A model generated the notes under the pieces. It was not told the DNA's origin and searched no databases. It was given only the letters and a program-made list of their open reading frames with translations. A program made the translations under genes and the position numbers. A DNA stretch of 64,000 nucleotides from Bacillota bacterium (lineage in GTDB: Bacteria; Bacillota; Clostridia; Acetivibrionales; DSM-27016): NCBI GenBank assembly GCA_023390115.1, contig JAEWDM010000021.1, positions 1 to 64,000 on the forward strand, read 5' to 3'. Positions 8,646 through 17,235 of this stretch are shown here, one piece after another. Within the stretch, counting starts at the first letter, position 1; each line of letters opens with the position of its first letter.

Positions 8646-9665
8646 ATGAAGGAGCAGTTGGACAGTATTAAAAATCAGGCTGAAAAAGAGCTTTCTACAG
8701 CATCGTCATTACAGGAGCTTGAGAGCGTAAGATTAAAATATCTGGGAAAAAAGGGAGAGCTGACCTCTGTTTTGAGAGGCATGGGAGCATTGTCGTCAGA
8801 AGAAAGGCCAATTATAGGCCAGCTTGCGAATCACGTCAGGAGCTTTATTGAAGAAAGGCTTGAGGGAGCGGAGAATGCACTGAACCGGAAGGAAAAGGAG
8901 CTGAAGCTGCGGCAGGAGGTTATAGACATTACAATGCCCGGCACAAGCAGGGATTTCGGCAAGAAGCATCCCTTAACACAGGTGATTGATGAAATTAAGG
9001 AAGTGTTTCTTGGAATGGGCTACCAGATTGCCGAAGGCCCGGAGGTTGAGCTGGATTATTTTAATTTTGAGGCCATGAATATACCTAAAAACCACCCTTC
9101 CAGAGATGTACAGGATACCTTTTATATAAATGACAATGTGGTTCTGAGAACTCATACCTCGCCTGTGCAGGCAAGGGTTATGAAGACGCAGCAGCCTCCT
9201 GTAAGAATAATATGCCCGGGAAGGGTATACCGCTCAGACGAAGTGGACGCCACACATTCACCCGTATTTCACCAGATAGAAGCCCTCGTTGTGGATAAGG
9301 GGGTTACCATGGGGGACCTGGTAGGCACTCTTAAGGTGTTTGCAAAGGTTCTTTTCGGAGAGGGTACAAATATACGCCTGAGGCCTCACCATTTCCCGTT
9401 TACCGAGCCAAGCGCCGAGGTGGATGTGTCGTGCTGGGGTTGCGGAGGAAGCGGCTGCAGGATATGTAAGGGAGAAGGCTGGGTTGAGATACTGGGAGCC
9501 GGAATGGTTAACCCCAAGGTGCTGAGAGAATGCGGAATTGATCCCGCAGTGTACAGCGGCTTTGCCTTTGGGCTCGGTGTTGAAAGGGTCGCTATGGCAA
9601 GATTCAACATTGACGATATGAGGCTGTTTACAGAAAATGATGTAAGGTTTTTAAAACAGTTTTGA
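8646..9665 (+). CDS. pheS: Phenylalanyl-tRNA synthetase alpha subunit
   Basis: PheS forms the catalytic half of the alpha2-beta2 enzyme that charges tRNA-Phe. The N-terminal coiled coil (about residues 1-85) is followed by the class II catalytic core with GYQIAEGPEVELDYFNFEA, RTHTSPVQARVM (motif 2 region) and the C-terminal motif 3 FAFGLGVERVAMARF. A CxxC-type cluster (CWGCGGSGCRIC) lies near residue 265. At 339 residues it has normal length. The start follows GGGAGAAGG, and expression should be governed by the T-box directly upstream. pheT follows after a 67-bp gap that holds a repeat. Confidence 0.97.
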   Translation: MKEQLDSIKNQAEKELSTASSLQELESVRLKYLGKKGELTSVLRGMGALSSEERPIIGQLANHVRSFIEERLEGAENALNRKEKELKLRQEVIDITMPGTSRDFGKKHPLTQVIDEIKEVFLGMGYQIAEGPEVELDYFNFEAMNIPKNHPSRDVQDTFYINDNVVLRTHTSPVQARVMKTQQPPVRIICPGRVYRSDEVDATHSPVFHQIEALVVDKGVTMGDLVGTLKVFAKVLFGEGTNIRLRPHHFPFTEPSAEVDVSCWGCGGSGCRICKGEGWVEILGAGMVNPKVLRECGIDPAVYSGFAFGLGVERVAMARFNIDDMRLFTENDVRFLKQF

Positions 9666-9670
9666 CAAAG

Positions 9671-9706
9671 GGGGACATAAGAGCATCTTTTTTGAGGAAT
9701 GTCCCC
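9671..9706. repeat. REP-like element between pheS and pheT
   Basis: GGGGACAT at 9671 and ATGTCCCC at 9699-9706 are complementary arms around a centre of about 20 nt; the right side reads TTGAGGAATGTCCCC as in other copies. It sits inside the pheST operon, just before the pheT ribosome binding site, without interrupting either gene. Confidence 0.65.
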
Positions 9707-9732
9707 ATAAAAAAAGGAGGTTTGCGGAAATT

Positions 9733-12201
9733 ATGAAGGTGCCGCTGAAGTGGTTAAAAGAATATGTTGATATTAATGTCACTCCTGAGGAATATGCAGA
9801 TGCGCTTACCCTGTCGGGCTCAAAGGTTGAGGGAATAGAAAGGCAGGGTGAGGAAATCGTTAAGGTGGTTGTTGGGAAAATAATTTCGCAGCAAAAGCAT
9901 CCTGATGCCGACAAGCTTCAGGTAACCGGAGTTAATGTGGGAACCGGTATTATTCAGATTGTCACCGGAGCTCAAAATATAAGCGTGGGAGATTATGTAC
10001 CTGTTGCACTCGACGGTTCACTGCTCCCCGGAGGAAAGAAAATAAAGAAGGGAAAGCTGCGTGGAATTGAATCCAATGGCATGATGTGCTCTATAGATGA
10101 GCTGGGATATACAAGGTATGATTTCCCGGATGCGGATGAGCACGGAATATATATATTGTCCCCGGATATGCTTGCCGGGAAGTATTGCGAGGGCGGGGCA
10201 AACAATGGTGAGCTGGACGCAAAGGTGCTGGGCATGGATATAAGGGATGTGCTGGGTATTAACGACTCTGTTGTTGAGTTTGAAATAACGCCCAACAGGC
10301 CAGATTGCCTGAGTATGCTGGGTATAGCAAGAGAAACCTCGGCCACCTTAGGCACGGAATTCAGAAAGCCCGGCATAAGGGTTGAGGAGACAGAGGAGGA
10401 GGCTTCTGCCTGTGCCGATGTAGAAATAAGGGATGCCGGCATGTGTCCGAGGTACTGTGCAAGAGTTATAAAAAATGTAAGGATTGCTCCTTCTCCCCCA
10501 TGGATGAAGGAACGCCTGAGATCTGCGGGAATACGGCCTATAAATAACATAGTCGACATAACAAACTATGTCATGCTGGAAATGGGCCAGCCAATGCATG
10601 CCTTTGACCTTGATAAGCTGGCGGGCTCCAGAATAATAGTAAGAGGAGCTGAGCCGGGAGAGGTAATAGAAACCCTTGACGGGAACGAGAGGAAGCTGGA
10701 GCCGGGAATGCTTGTTATTGCGGATGAACAACGGCCTGTGGCGGTTGCTGGCGTGATGGGCGGCAGCAACTCTGAGATATCCTGCGATACAAAAAGTATT
10801 CTGTTTGAGTCTGCCAGCTTTAACGGGACCTGTGTAAGAATAGGCTCAAAAAAGCTTGGGATGAGAACAGAGGCTTCATCCAGATTTGAAAAGGGTCTGG
10901 ACGTAAATAATGTAGTGGATGCCCTGGACAGGGCTGCACAGTTGATAACCATGCTTGGCGCGGGAGAGGTGGCAAAGGGAAGGATAGACCGCTACCCCGG
11001 AGAAGTCCCTCCAAGAATAATTGATCTGGACTGCGTAAGCATAAACAGGCTCCTTGGGACTGACATCCCCGGAGAGGAAATGATAGCAATACTCAAAAGG
11101 CTTGACATTCAGGTTGATGAAAGCTCCGGCAAAATTGCGGTGCCTTCCTTCAGGATGGATATTGAGGAAATGGCCGATATAGCAGAGGAGATAGCCAGGT
11201 TCTACGGTTATAACAATATTGCGCCCACACTTTTGGAGGGCAAGAAACCCACCAGAGGCGTAAAGACCTTCAAGCAGAGGATTGAGGATAAGATACGCGG
11301 TATAATGACCGGCGAGGGCCTTTCGGAGGCGTATACCTATTCGTTTGCATCTCCAGGTGTCTTTGACAGGATAAACCTTCCCGGGGACAGTGAGCTTAGG
11401 AGGGCCGCGGTGATTTCAAATCCTCTGGGTGCTGATTACAGTATTATGCGTACCACCACAATTCCCAGTATGCTTGAGGTGCTTTCTACAAACTACAACA
11501 GAAGGATAGAGGAAGCCTGGCTTTTTGAGCTTTCGTATACCTATCACACGAACAGGAGCAGGATATCTCTGGTAGAGGGGATTGATGAGCAGGCGCTGCC
11601 TTATGAAAATGAGACATTGACTGTAGGAATGTATGGAGGTGTGGACTTTTTCCGCCTTAAGGGGGTTTTAGAGCAACTCTTTGGTGAGCTTAAGATTTCA
11701 CATTATGAATTTGTCAGGGAGAGCGGCAATCCCGTATTTCATCCCGGCAGGACGGCGGCTGTTCTTATAAATGGAGAGGCTGCCGGAACAATAGGCGAGG
11801 TGCATCCTGATGTGCTGGAGAACTACGGAATAGACACCAGATCGTATATAGGTGTTATTGAGGTTGAAAAGCTGGTAAACGCCGCTGGAAATTCCGTCCA
11901 ATATAAGCCTCTGCCTAAATTTCCCGCTGTTTCCAGAGACCTGTCCATGCTTGTAGCAGACGGCATAACAGTTAAGCAGATAGAGGAAATTATAAGGCAA
12001 AGGGCGGGAAAAATTTTAGAGTCGGTAAAGCTCTTTGATGTCTATAAGGGAAAACAGGTACCTGAGGGAATGAAAAGTGTGGCATATGCAATAACCTTCA
12101 GAGCCGGCGACAGAACCTTAACGGATGAAGAGGTCGGTAAGGCGATGAAGAAGGTGCTGGACGGGCTGAGAAATAATCTTGAAGCGGAGCTAAGACAGTA
12201 G
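9733..12201 (+). CDS. pheT: Phenylalanyl-tRNA synthetase beta subunit
   Basis: PheT pairs with PheS, binds tRNA and carries the editing (B3/B4) domain. The start MKVPLKWLKEYVDI is canonical and follows AAAAGGAGG. Visible parts are the tRNA-binding EMAP-like domain (about 40-150, with HPDADKLQVTGVNVG), the B5 region with NNIVDITNYVMLEMGQPMHA, the core RFEKGLD and EIARFYGYNNI, and the C-terminal anticodon-binding fold (KPLPKFPAVSRDLSMLV). At 822 residues it is slightly longer than the usual 790-800. It is followed by a strong terminator. Confidence 0.97.
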   Translation: MKVPLKWLKEYVDINVTPEEYADALTLSGSKVEGIERQGEEIVKVVVGKIISQQKHPDADKLQVTGVNVGTGIIQIVTGAQNISVGDYVPVALDGSLLPGGKKIKKGKLRGIESNGMMCSIDELGYTRYDFPDADEHGIYILSPDMLAGKYCEGGANNGELDAKVLGMDIRDVLGINDSVVEFEITPNRPDCLSMLGIARETSATLGTEFRKPGIRVEETEEEASACADVEIRDAGMCPRYCARVIKNVRIAPSPPWMKERLRSAGIRPINNIVDITNYVMLEMGQPMHAFDLDKLAGSRIIVRGAEPGEVIETLDGNERKLEPGMLVIADEQRPVAVAGVMGGSNSEISCDTKSILFESASFNGTCVRIGSKKLGMRTEASSRFEKGLDVNNVVDALDRAAQLITMLGAGEVAKGRIDRYPGEVPPRIIDLDCVSINRLLGTDIPGEEMIAILKRLDIQVDESSGKIAVPSFRMDIEEMADIAEEIARFYGYNNIAPTLLEGKKPTRGVKTFKQRIEDKIRGIMTGEGLSEAYTYSFASPGVFDRINLPGDSELRRAAVISNPLGADYSIMRTTTIPSMLEVLSTNYNRRIEEAWLFELSYTYHTNRSRISLVEGIDEQALPYENETLTVGMYGGVDFFRLKGVLEQLFGELKISHYEFVRESGNPVFHPGRTAAVLINGEAAGTIGEVHPDVLENYGIDTRSYIGVIEVEKLVNAAGNSVQYKPLPKFPAVSRDLSMLVADGITVKQIEEIIRQRAGKILESVKLFDVYKGKQVPEGMKSVAYAITFRAGDRTLTDEEVGKAMKKVLDGLRNNLEAELRQ

Positions 12202-12252
12202 GCCTTTAAATAATAAACAACGGATTGGCTGTAATTCTTCTTAAAAAACAGG

Positions 12253-12300
12253 GCCGGGAGGTACCGTATGGAAAAACGGTATTTTCCGGCTATTTTATTT
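12253..12300 (+). terminator. Terminator after pheST
   Basis: GCCGGGAGGTACCGT at 12253 pairs, with G-U pairs, with ACGGTATTTTCCGGC ending at 12290, around the loop ATGGAAAA. TATTTTATTT follows. This ends the pheST transcript and separates it from the accessory cluster. Confidence 0.8.
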
Positions 12301-12472
12301 GTGAAATGGTTTTATTAGCCACTTAAAGAATTAAATGCTATAATTATATAAGGACTAGTACCGTTTAGCATTAATAAATTGTGAAATATGCTGTGCTTTG
12401 GAGCTTTTAAGCTTAAGCTGGCCTTAAGAGACAAACAGATTCTTAACACTTTAATGAGGGGGTAGATGACAT

Positions 12473-13879
12473 ATGAAGGATATGGTAAGGCAGATATATG
12501 AGCAGGTCGCATCGCAGAAGATGTCTCCTGCCCAGGCAAAGGAAATGCTTTTAAAGCTGCGCCGGGAGGAGAGTGGAAAAAACCCGGCATTTGAGCTGCT
12601 GCCTGTGCAAAAATGCTTCTTCTCCAAAAATTTTACGGATATGAAGCACTGGAATGAGTCAATCAGCATCTACAGCAAGGACAGGCTGGACGCGGAGGTC
12701 ATGAGAAGGGTAATAAAAAAGCTTATGAATCACCATGACGCGTTAAGGCTTGTATTCAGGAATGAGGACGGGAAGTATATACAGTGCTTTAAGAATTTGG
12801 AGGAATTTTCGGAGGTGCTTTCGGTATTTGAGATCGATGAGGATTGCGATATAAATCAATATGTTTTAAAGGAGGCACAAAGAATACATTCCTTTATGGA
12901 GCTTGAGGAAGGACCTCTTATAAAGTTTGCCATTTTCAGAACAAGGGATGGAGATTATTTTTTTATGGCCGTTCATCATCTTATAACGGATGGATTGTCT
13001 CTTGAAATTATCATGGAGGATATCGGAACGGGATATCTTCAGGATAAAACAGGGGCCGAAATAGACTTCGGCAGTAAAACCACGGATTTTATGCAATGGG
13101 CGGAATTTATAAACCGCTATGCACTTGGCGGGGATATTCTAAATGAAACGGAATACTGGGATGCCGTTGAAAGCACCTCTATACAAAGGCTGCCAAGGGA
13201 TTTTGAAACAAGCGATATCAAGCTGGAGAACAATGCCGAGCTTTATTTTGATATGATGGGAGAAGAGGAAACAAAAAAATTAATAAGGGATTGCTGCAAT
13301 ACCTATAAAGCAAATGTGGAAAGCATTCTTCTCTCTGCGCTGGGTACAGCACTTGAAAGATGGGGAGGAATGGAAAACACCTGTGTGAGACTGTGCGGAA
13401 ACGGGAGGGACCTCCCTTTCAGCCCATATAATATATTCAGGACAATTGGGTGGATCAGCATATCCTATCCATTTGTAATTCAAATGGAAAAGGGAACGGA
13501 TCACAGGCATAGAATAGAAAAGCTGAAGGACTCATTTTCACAGATACCCAATAAGGGCGCGGGCTATGACATATTGAGATTTATAACGCTTCCCCAAAAA
13601 TATCCTGAAAAGTCATACGCTCTTGAGCCGGAAATTTTCTTTAATTATATGGGCTTTATAGGCGGGACGGGAATAGGTGCCCTTTCGCTTTCCGATATAG
13701 ATACGGGGCCTGCAAAGAGCCTGAATTCCCAGCGGGAATATGTATTTGTTATAGAAGTAATGGTTGTATCGGGCAAGCTTAGGCTCAGGCTTATATATAA
13801 CAGAAAGGAGTATAGGAAAAGTACAATAGATGCCCTCGCAAACCAATACGCCCGGGCATTGGCGGAATTTCTGGACTAA
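12473..13879 (+). CDS. Stand-alone NRPS condensation/epimerisation-like protein
   Basis: The 468-residue protein is a single condensation-superfamily domain. It has the catalytic HHxxxDG motif as HHLITDG (H168, H169, D173, G174), which is intact. The C-terminal half carries IFRTIGWISISYP and FFNYMGFIG, which resemble the RTVGWFT and FNYLG motifs of epimerisation domains and related post-condensation segments. The first 35 residues (IYEQVASQKMSPAQAKEMLL) look like the short helical segment often found at the start of PKS/NRPS modules. No adenylation, carrier or thioesterase domain is attached or nearby. It is the first gene of an accessory cluster, 25 bp before a glycosyltransferase gene. The product is unknown. 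Confidence 0.75.
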   Translation: MKDMVRQIYEQVASQKMSPAQAKEMLLKLRREESGKNPAFELLPVQKCFFSKNFTDMKHWNESISIYSKDRLDAEVMRRVIKKLMNHHDALRLVFRNEDGKYIQCFKNLEEFSEVLSVFEIDEDCDINQYVLKEAQRIHSFMELEEGPLIKFAIFRTRDGDYFFMAVHHLITDGLSLEIIMEDIGTGYLQDKTGAEIDFGSKTTDFMQWAEFINRYALGGDILNETEYWDAVESTSIQRLPRDFETSDIKLENNAELYFDMMGEEETKKLIRDCCNTYKANVESILLSALGTALERWGGMENTCVRLCGNGRDLPFSPYNIFRTIGWISISYPFVIQMEKGTDHRHRIEKLKDSFSQIPNKGAGYDILRFITLPQKYPEKSYALEPEIFFNYMGFIGGTGIGALSLSDIDTGPAKSLNSQREYVFVIEVMVVSGKLRLRLIYNRKEYRKSTIDALANQYARALAEFLD

Positions 13880-13904
13880 AACAACGGCATTGAAGAGGTG
13901 AAAT

Positions 13905-15137
13905 ATGAATAAGAAGAAGCGCTTTAGCTTTATTATACCTACTTACCAGAATAAAAGGTTGATAAAAAATACTCTTCAGTCATTAAACCGGCAAAACGGA
14001 TATTTTAAGGAGGATTATGAGGCAGTAGTCATTGACGACGGTTCTACCGACGGGACCGGCGAGTATATACAGGGTGTAAATACAAACTATAATATTGAAT
14101 ATATATATCTGCACAGGAGCAGTAAATCTTCAAGGGCAAGGGCCAGAAACGCGGGCATAAATGCTGCAACCGGTGAAATTATTGTTTTTATTGACGGGGA
14201 CATGCTAGTAAGGGAAAATTATCTTAAGGAGCTTGACAGGTGCTTTAATGTAAGTGAGGATATCCTTGTTATAGGAAACCGGATTATGATGACTGAGGAG
14301 GTGTCCTGTGAAAAGCTGGCGCAGGAGACATGCTTCAGGGGATCTGAATTCAACATCAACAGCTTTAAAAACCTGGAGATAAGGCATATAATTTACAGGC
14401 ATTTGTCTTATAATTCTTGCTGCCAGCTTCGCCCATGGCTTCAGGTATTCAGTTGTAATATGGCTGTTTTAAAAAAACACCTTGATAAAAGCGGAGGCTT
14501 TGATGAGGGCTTCAAGGGATGGGGGATTGAAGACGTTGAGCTTGGCTACCGCCTGTATAAAAGCGGTCTTAGGATTATTATAAACAACAGGATTGAGGCT
14601 TTTCACCAGTGTCATTCCAGCGAGCATAATCTAAAAATCAGTCCGCAAAAGTACGCGAATATCGAGCTTAACGCACTGTATTTTATAGAAAAGCATCCCG
14701 AAGCCTTAAATTTTCCCACAAATGCAATTTTAAAAATGTTTAAGGGGAATTCACTCTTAAATATGGACGCAGTGACAGGGCTAAGGAGAAGAGTCAGCAT
14801 AAATTACAGGCAAAGGGAGGAGCTTGAGAGCATAAAGTCTGAAATCTTAAGGCTGTCCTGCCGGAAAGGCTTAAAAATAATAGTGAATGATTTTGTAGAG
14901 GAGGATGAGCTTGACATATGGGTACAGCTTTTAGGCGAGGCACGATCCACACCGGCATATTTCCCCCAATCGAAAAGGAGGGAGCTTAAAAAAGCTATAA
15001 ATATTGTGACTTCTTTGAATATGGGTCTTTGGTTTTTTATGCTGAAGCTCAAAGGAGAGCTGAGTCGGATAAAGCGGTGTTGCATAAATATTATAAAACA
15101 ACTGAGGGATGGGATATGGAAGAGAATTTTGAAATAA
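13905..15137 (+). CDS. Family 2 glycosyltransferase, paralogue 1
   Basis: The N-terminal GT-A fold shows FSFIIPTYQNKRLIKNTL, the nucleotide-binding VVIDDGSTDGTGEYI and a DxD-like FIDGDM near residue 96. The middle segment GGFDEGFKGWGIEDVELGYR matches the galactosyltransferase (GT7-like) acceptor domain found in polysaccharide polymerases such as chondroitin synthase. The C-terminal 100 residues (VNDFVEEDELDIWVQLLG, then YFPQSKRREL) are shared only with the two paralogues here. No signal peptide is visible; the last 30 residues are basic and hydrophobic. It starts 25 bp after the condensation protein, and its end overlaps the GNAT gene by 22 bp, so the three genes are probably one operon. Confidence 0.88.
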   Translation: MNKKKRFSFIIPTYQNKRLIKNTLQSLNRQNGYFKEDYEAVVIDDGSTDGTGEYIQGVNTNYNIEYIYLHRSSKSSRARARNAGINAATGEIIVFIDGDMLVRENYLKELDRCFNVSEDILVIGNRIMMTEEVSCEKLAQETCFRGSEFNINSFKNLEIRHIIYRHLSYNSCCQLRPWLQVFSCNMAVLKKHLDKSGGFDEGFKGWGIEDVELGYRLYKSGLRIIINNRIEAFHQCHSSEHNLKISPQKYANIELNALYFIEKHPEALNFPTNAILKMFKGNSLLNMDAVTGLRRRVSINYRQREELESIKSEILRLSCRKGLKIIVNDFVEEDELDIWVQLLGEARSTPAYFPQSKRRELKKAINIVTSLNMGLWFFMLKLKGELSRIKRCCINIIKQLRDGIWKRILK

Positions 15138-15625
15138 GCATATTGGATAAAAAAGAGGACATGGTTTGTCTGGAGGAATTTGCCAGAAAAGTATGGACCG
15201 AGCACTATGCATCGATAATAAGCTTTCCGCAGATTGAGTACATGCTGCATAAGTACCAGACAGCACAAAGGATATCGGAGGATATTTCAGAAGGAGGGTA
15301 CACTTATTATATTGTAAGGCATGGAAGCGGAATTATAGGCTATTGTGCCGTAAAGCCCGATGGCGCAGAGGGCCTTTTTTTAAGCAAGCTCTATGTTGAA
15401 AAGGACTTCAGAGGGAGAGGCATATCCCGAAGGCTTATAGATATGCTTTCAGAAGTCTGTAAAAGTAAAAACTGTGGATATATATGGCTTACTGTGAATA
15501 AAGGTAATGTAAATTCAATTGAAGCGTATAAAAAGATGGGCTTCAAAATCATTGAGGAAATTGTTACCGATATTGGTAAAGGCTTTGTTATGGATGACTA
15601 TAAAATGAGACTGGATATTGCCTAG
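15116..15625 (+). CDS. GNAT family N-acetyltransferase
   Basis: The ATG at 15116, within the 3' end of the preceding glycosyltransferase gene, is preferred: the longer frame from 15029 would overlap that gene by 109 bp, and GAGGGATGGG precedes 15116. The 169-residue protein has the acetyl-CoA-binding motif A as LYVEKDFRGRGISRRLIDML and the later NVNSIEAYKKMGFK motif. It should transfer acetyl groups to a small molecule or protein amine. In this context it may acetylate an amino sugar or the product of the condensation protein, but that is inference. Confidence 0.85.
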   Translation: MEENFEISILDKKEDMVCLEEFARKVWTEHYASIISFPQIEYMLHKYQTAQRISEDISEGGYTYYIVRHGSGIIGYCAVKPDGAEGLFLSKLYVEKDFRGRGISRRLIDMLSEVCKSKNCGYIWLTVNKGNVNSIEAYKKMGFKIIEEIVTDIGKGFVMDDYKMRLDIA

Positions 15626-15790
15626 CCAATACTATATGGCTTTAGGCTGATGACTTTTAGGGATAAAAACGAAAAGCTTTTGAGATGTGAGGCAAATAAA
15701 AATAGGGTGAAGCTGTACAAATACATGGGAAATTATCCTAATTAGCAATGGCTTTGTATGAAAGTCTAAACATGCTATTGTTTGTTGGTA

Positions 15791-15818
15791 TTGACAAACA
15801 TGAATTATGTAATATAAT
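15791..15818 (+). promoter_or_regulatory. Sigma-A promoter before glycosyltransferase 2
   Basis: TTGACA at 15791-15796 and TATAAT at 15813-15818 are both consensus, with 16-bp spacing. The 332-bp gap between the GNAT gene and glycosyltransferase 2 otherwise holds only AT-rich sequence and a short inverted repeat just downstream of the promoter (CTGTTTT/AAAACAG, about 15835-15850), which could be an operator. The last two glycosyltransferase genes therefore have their own start of transcription. Confidence 0.65.
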
Positions 15819-15957
15819 GGAATATATGGTAAGCTGTTTTTTAAAACAGTATATTAAAATATAACGTTATTAAGTATAGATTATATGTATAAACCGAATA
15901 TGGACTTAATGCTTTTAAAATTTCACATGGGAAATTTTCGCCCGCAAGGAGGTTCTT

Positions 15958-17157
15958 ATGAGCGAAAAAAAGCGGTTTAGCTTGGTAATGCCTACATATC
16001 AAAATAAAAAACTGATAAAAAATACCCTGCAGGTATTGAACCGTCAAAAAGGGTATTCGGCGGAAGATTATGAGGCAGTAGTTATTGACGACGGCTCTAC
16101 TGATGGAACCGGAGAATATATAAAAGGCATAAACAGAAATTACGGGCTCAAGTACATATACATGGAAAGGAACGGCGAATCTTCAAGGTCAAGGGCGAGA
16201 AATAAAGGAATAAAGGCTGCATGCGGTGAGATTATTATTTTTATAGATGGGGACATGCTTGTAAAGGAAGATTATCTCCGAGAGATTGACAGATGTTTTA
16301 AAGTCAGGGAAGATATTGTCGTTATAGGCAACAGAGTAATGCTGGATAAGGATGCATTCTATGAAGAGGATCTAAGAGACAGATACTATGAAGCTCCTGG
16401 GTTTATGGTTGACACATTTAATAAGATGGAAATAAGGCATATTATGTATAAGCATTTGTCCTACAATTCTTCCTGTCAAATCTATCCATGGATGCATGTG
16501 TTCAGCTGCAATATGGCTGTTTCAAAGAAACTTCTGGACAGAAACGGATATTTTGATGAAAATTTCAAGGGCTGGGGCATGGAGGATGTTGAGCTTGGTT
16601 ACCGGCTCTATAAGGCCGGGGCAAAGATTATTATAAATAACAGGATCGAGGCCTTTCACCAGTGCCATTCAAAAGAAAATACCATAAAAATAGGTGCGGA
16701 TAAATATCAAGCTATAGCGCGCAATGCGATATATTTTGCACAAAAGTATCCAGAGGCTTTAGGACTTCCTGTATATATGGTTGAAAAGCTTTTCAAAGGA
16801 AATGCTATTTTAAACCTAAATGCGGTCAGGGGAATCCGAAAAAGGGTTGAAATTAATTATAGTAAAAAGAATAATCTTGAAGCTATCAAGTCTGAAATCT
16901 TGAAATTATCTGCAAAGAGTTCCTTGAACATAATAGTGAGGGATTTCGTGGAAAAGGATGACCTTGATTTATGGATACAGCTTTTAGAGAAGCCTAAATC
17001 CATACCCAGGTATTTCCCAATGTCTCAAGAACTTAGGATTAAAAACAATTTTGACATGGCAGATGCTTTAAAGGTAAATACTTTCTTTTTAATTTTGGGA
17101 CTTAACAGAGCTATATTTAATTTCTACTACAAAATATTAAGAGGTAAAAAGACTTAA
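15958..17157 (+). CDS. Family 2 glycosyltransferase, paralogue 2
   Basis: This is the second member of the trio, 399 residues. It shares the GT-A motifs (FSLVMPTYQNKKLIKNTL, VVIDDGSTDGTGEYI, FIDGDM) and the acceptor domain (FDENFKGWGMEDVELGYR) with paralogue 1. It is visibly closer to paralogue 3, for example in the identical run KVREDIVVIGNRVMLDK. AAGGAGG lies seven bases before the ATG. A consensus promoter is 140 bp upstream. Donor sugar and acceptor are unknown; the family makes beta-linked surface or secreted glycans and also decorates small molecules. Confidence 0.88.
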   Translation: MSEKKRFSLVMPTYQNKKLIKNTLQVLNRQKGYSAEDYEAVVIDDGSTDGTGEYIKGINRNYGLKYIYMERNGESSRSRARNKGIKAACGEIIIFIDGDMLVKEDYLREIDRCFKVREDIVVIGNRVMLDKDAFYEEDLRDRYYEAPGFMVDTFNKMEIRHIMYKHLSYNSSCQIYPWMHVFSCNMAVSKKLLDRNGYFDENFKGWGMEDVELGYRLYKAGAKIIINNRIEAFHQCHSKENTIKIGADKYQAIARNAIYFAQKYPEALGLPVYMVEKLFKGNAILNLNAVRGIRKRVEINYSKKNNLEAIKSEILKLSAKSSLNIIVRDFVEKDDLDLWIQLLEKPKSIPRYFPMSQELRIKNNFDMADALKVNTFFLILGLNRAIFNFYYKILRGKKT

Positions 17158-17235
17158 ACATTAAGCTTAATTATGCAGAATGAATGCGTGAAGCCCTTTG
17201 ATTTATACCAGCCTGTAACGATGGGAGGCATTATA

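Noticed and set aside
15029..15115. N-terminal extension of the GNAT protein
   Set aside because: It would overlap the glycosyltransferase gene by 109 bp and has no homology to the acetyltransferase fold; ATG 15116 is better placed.
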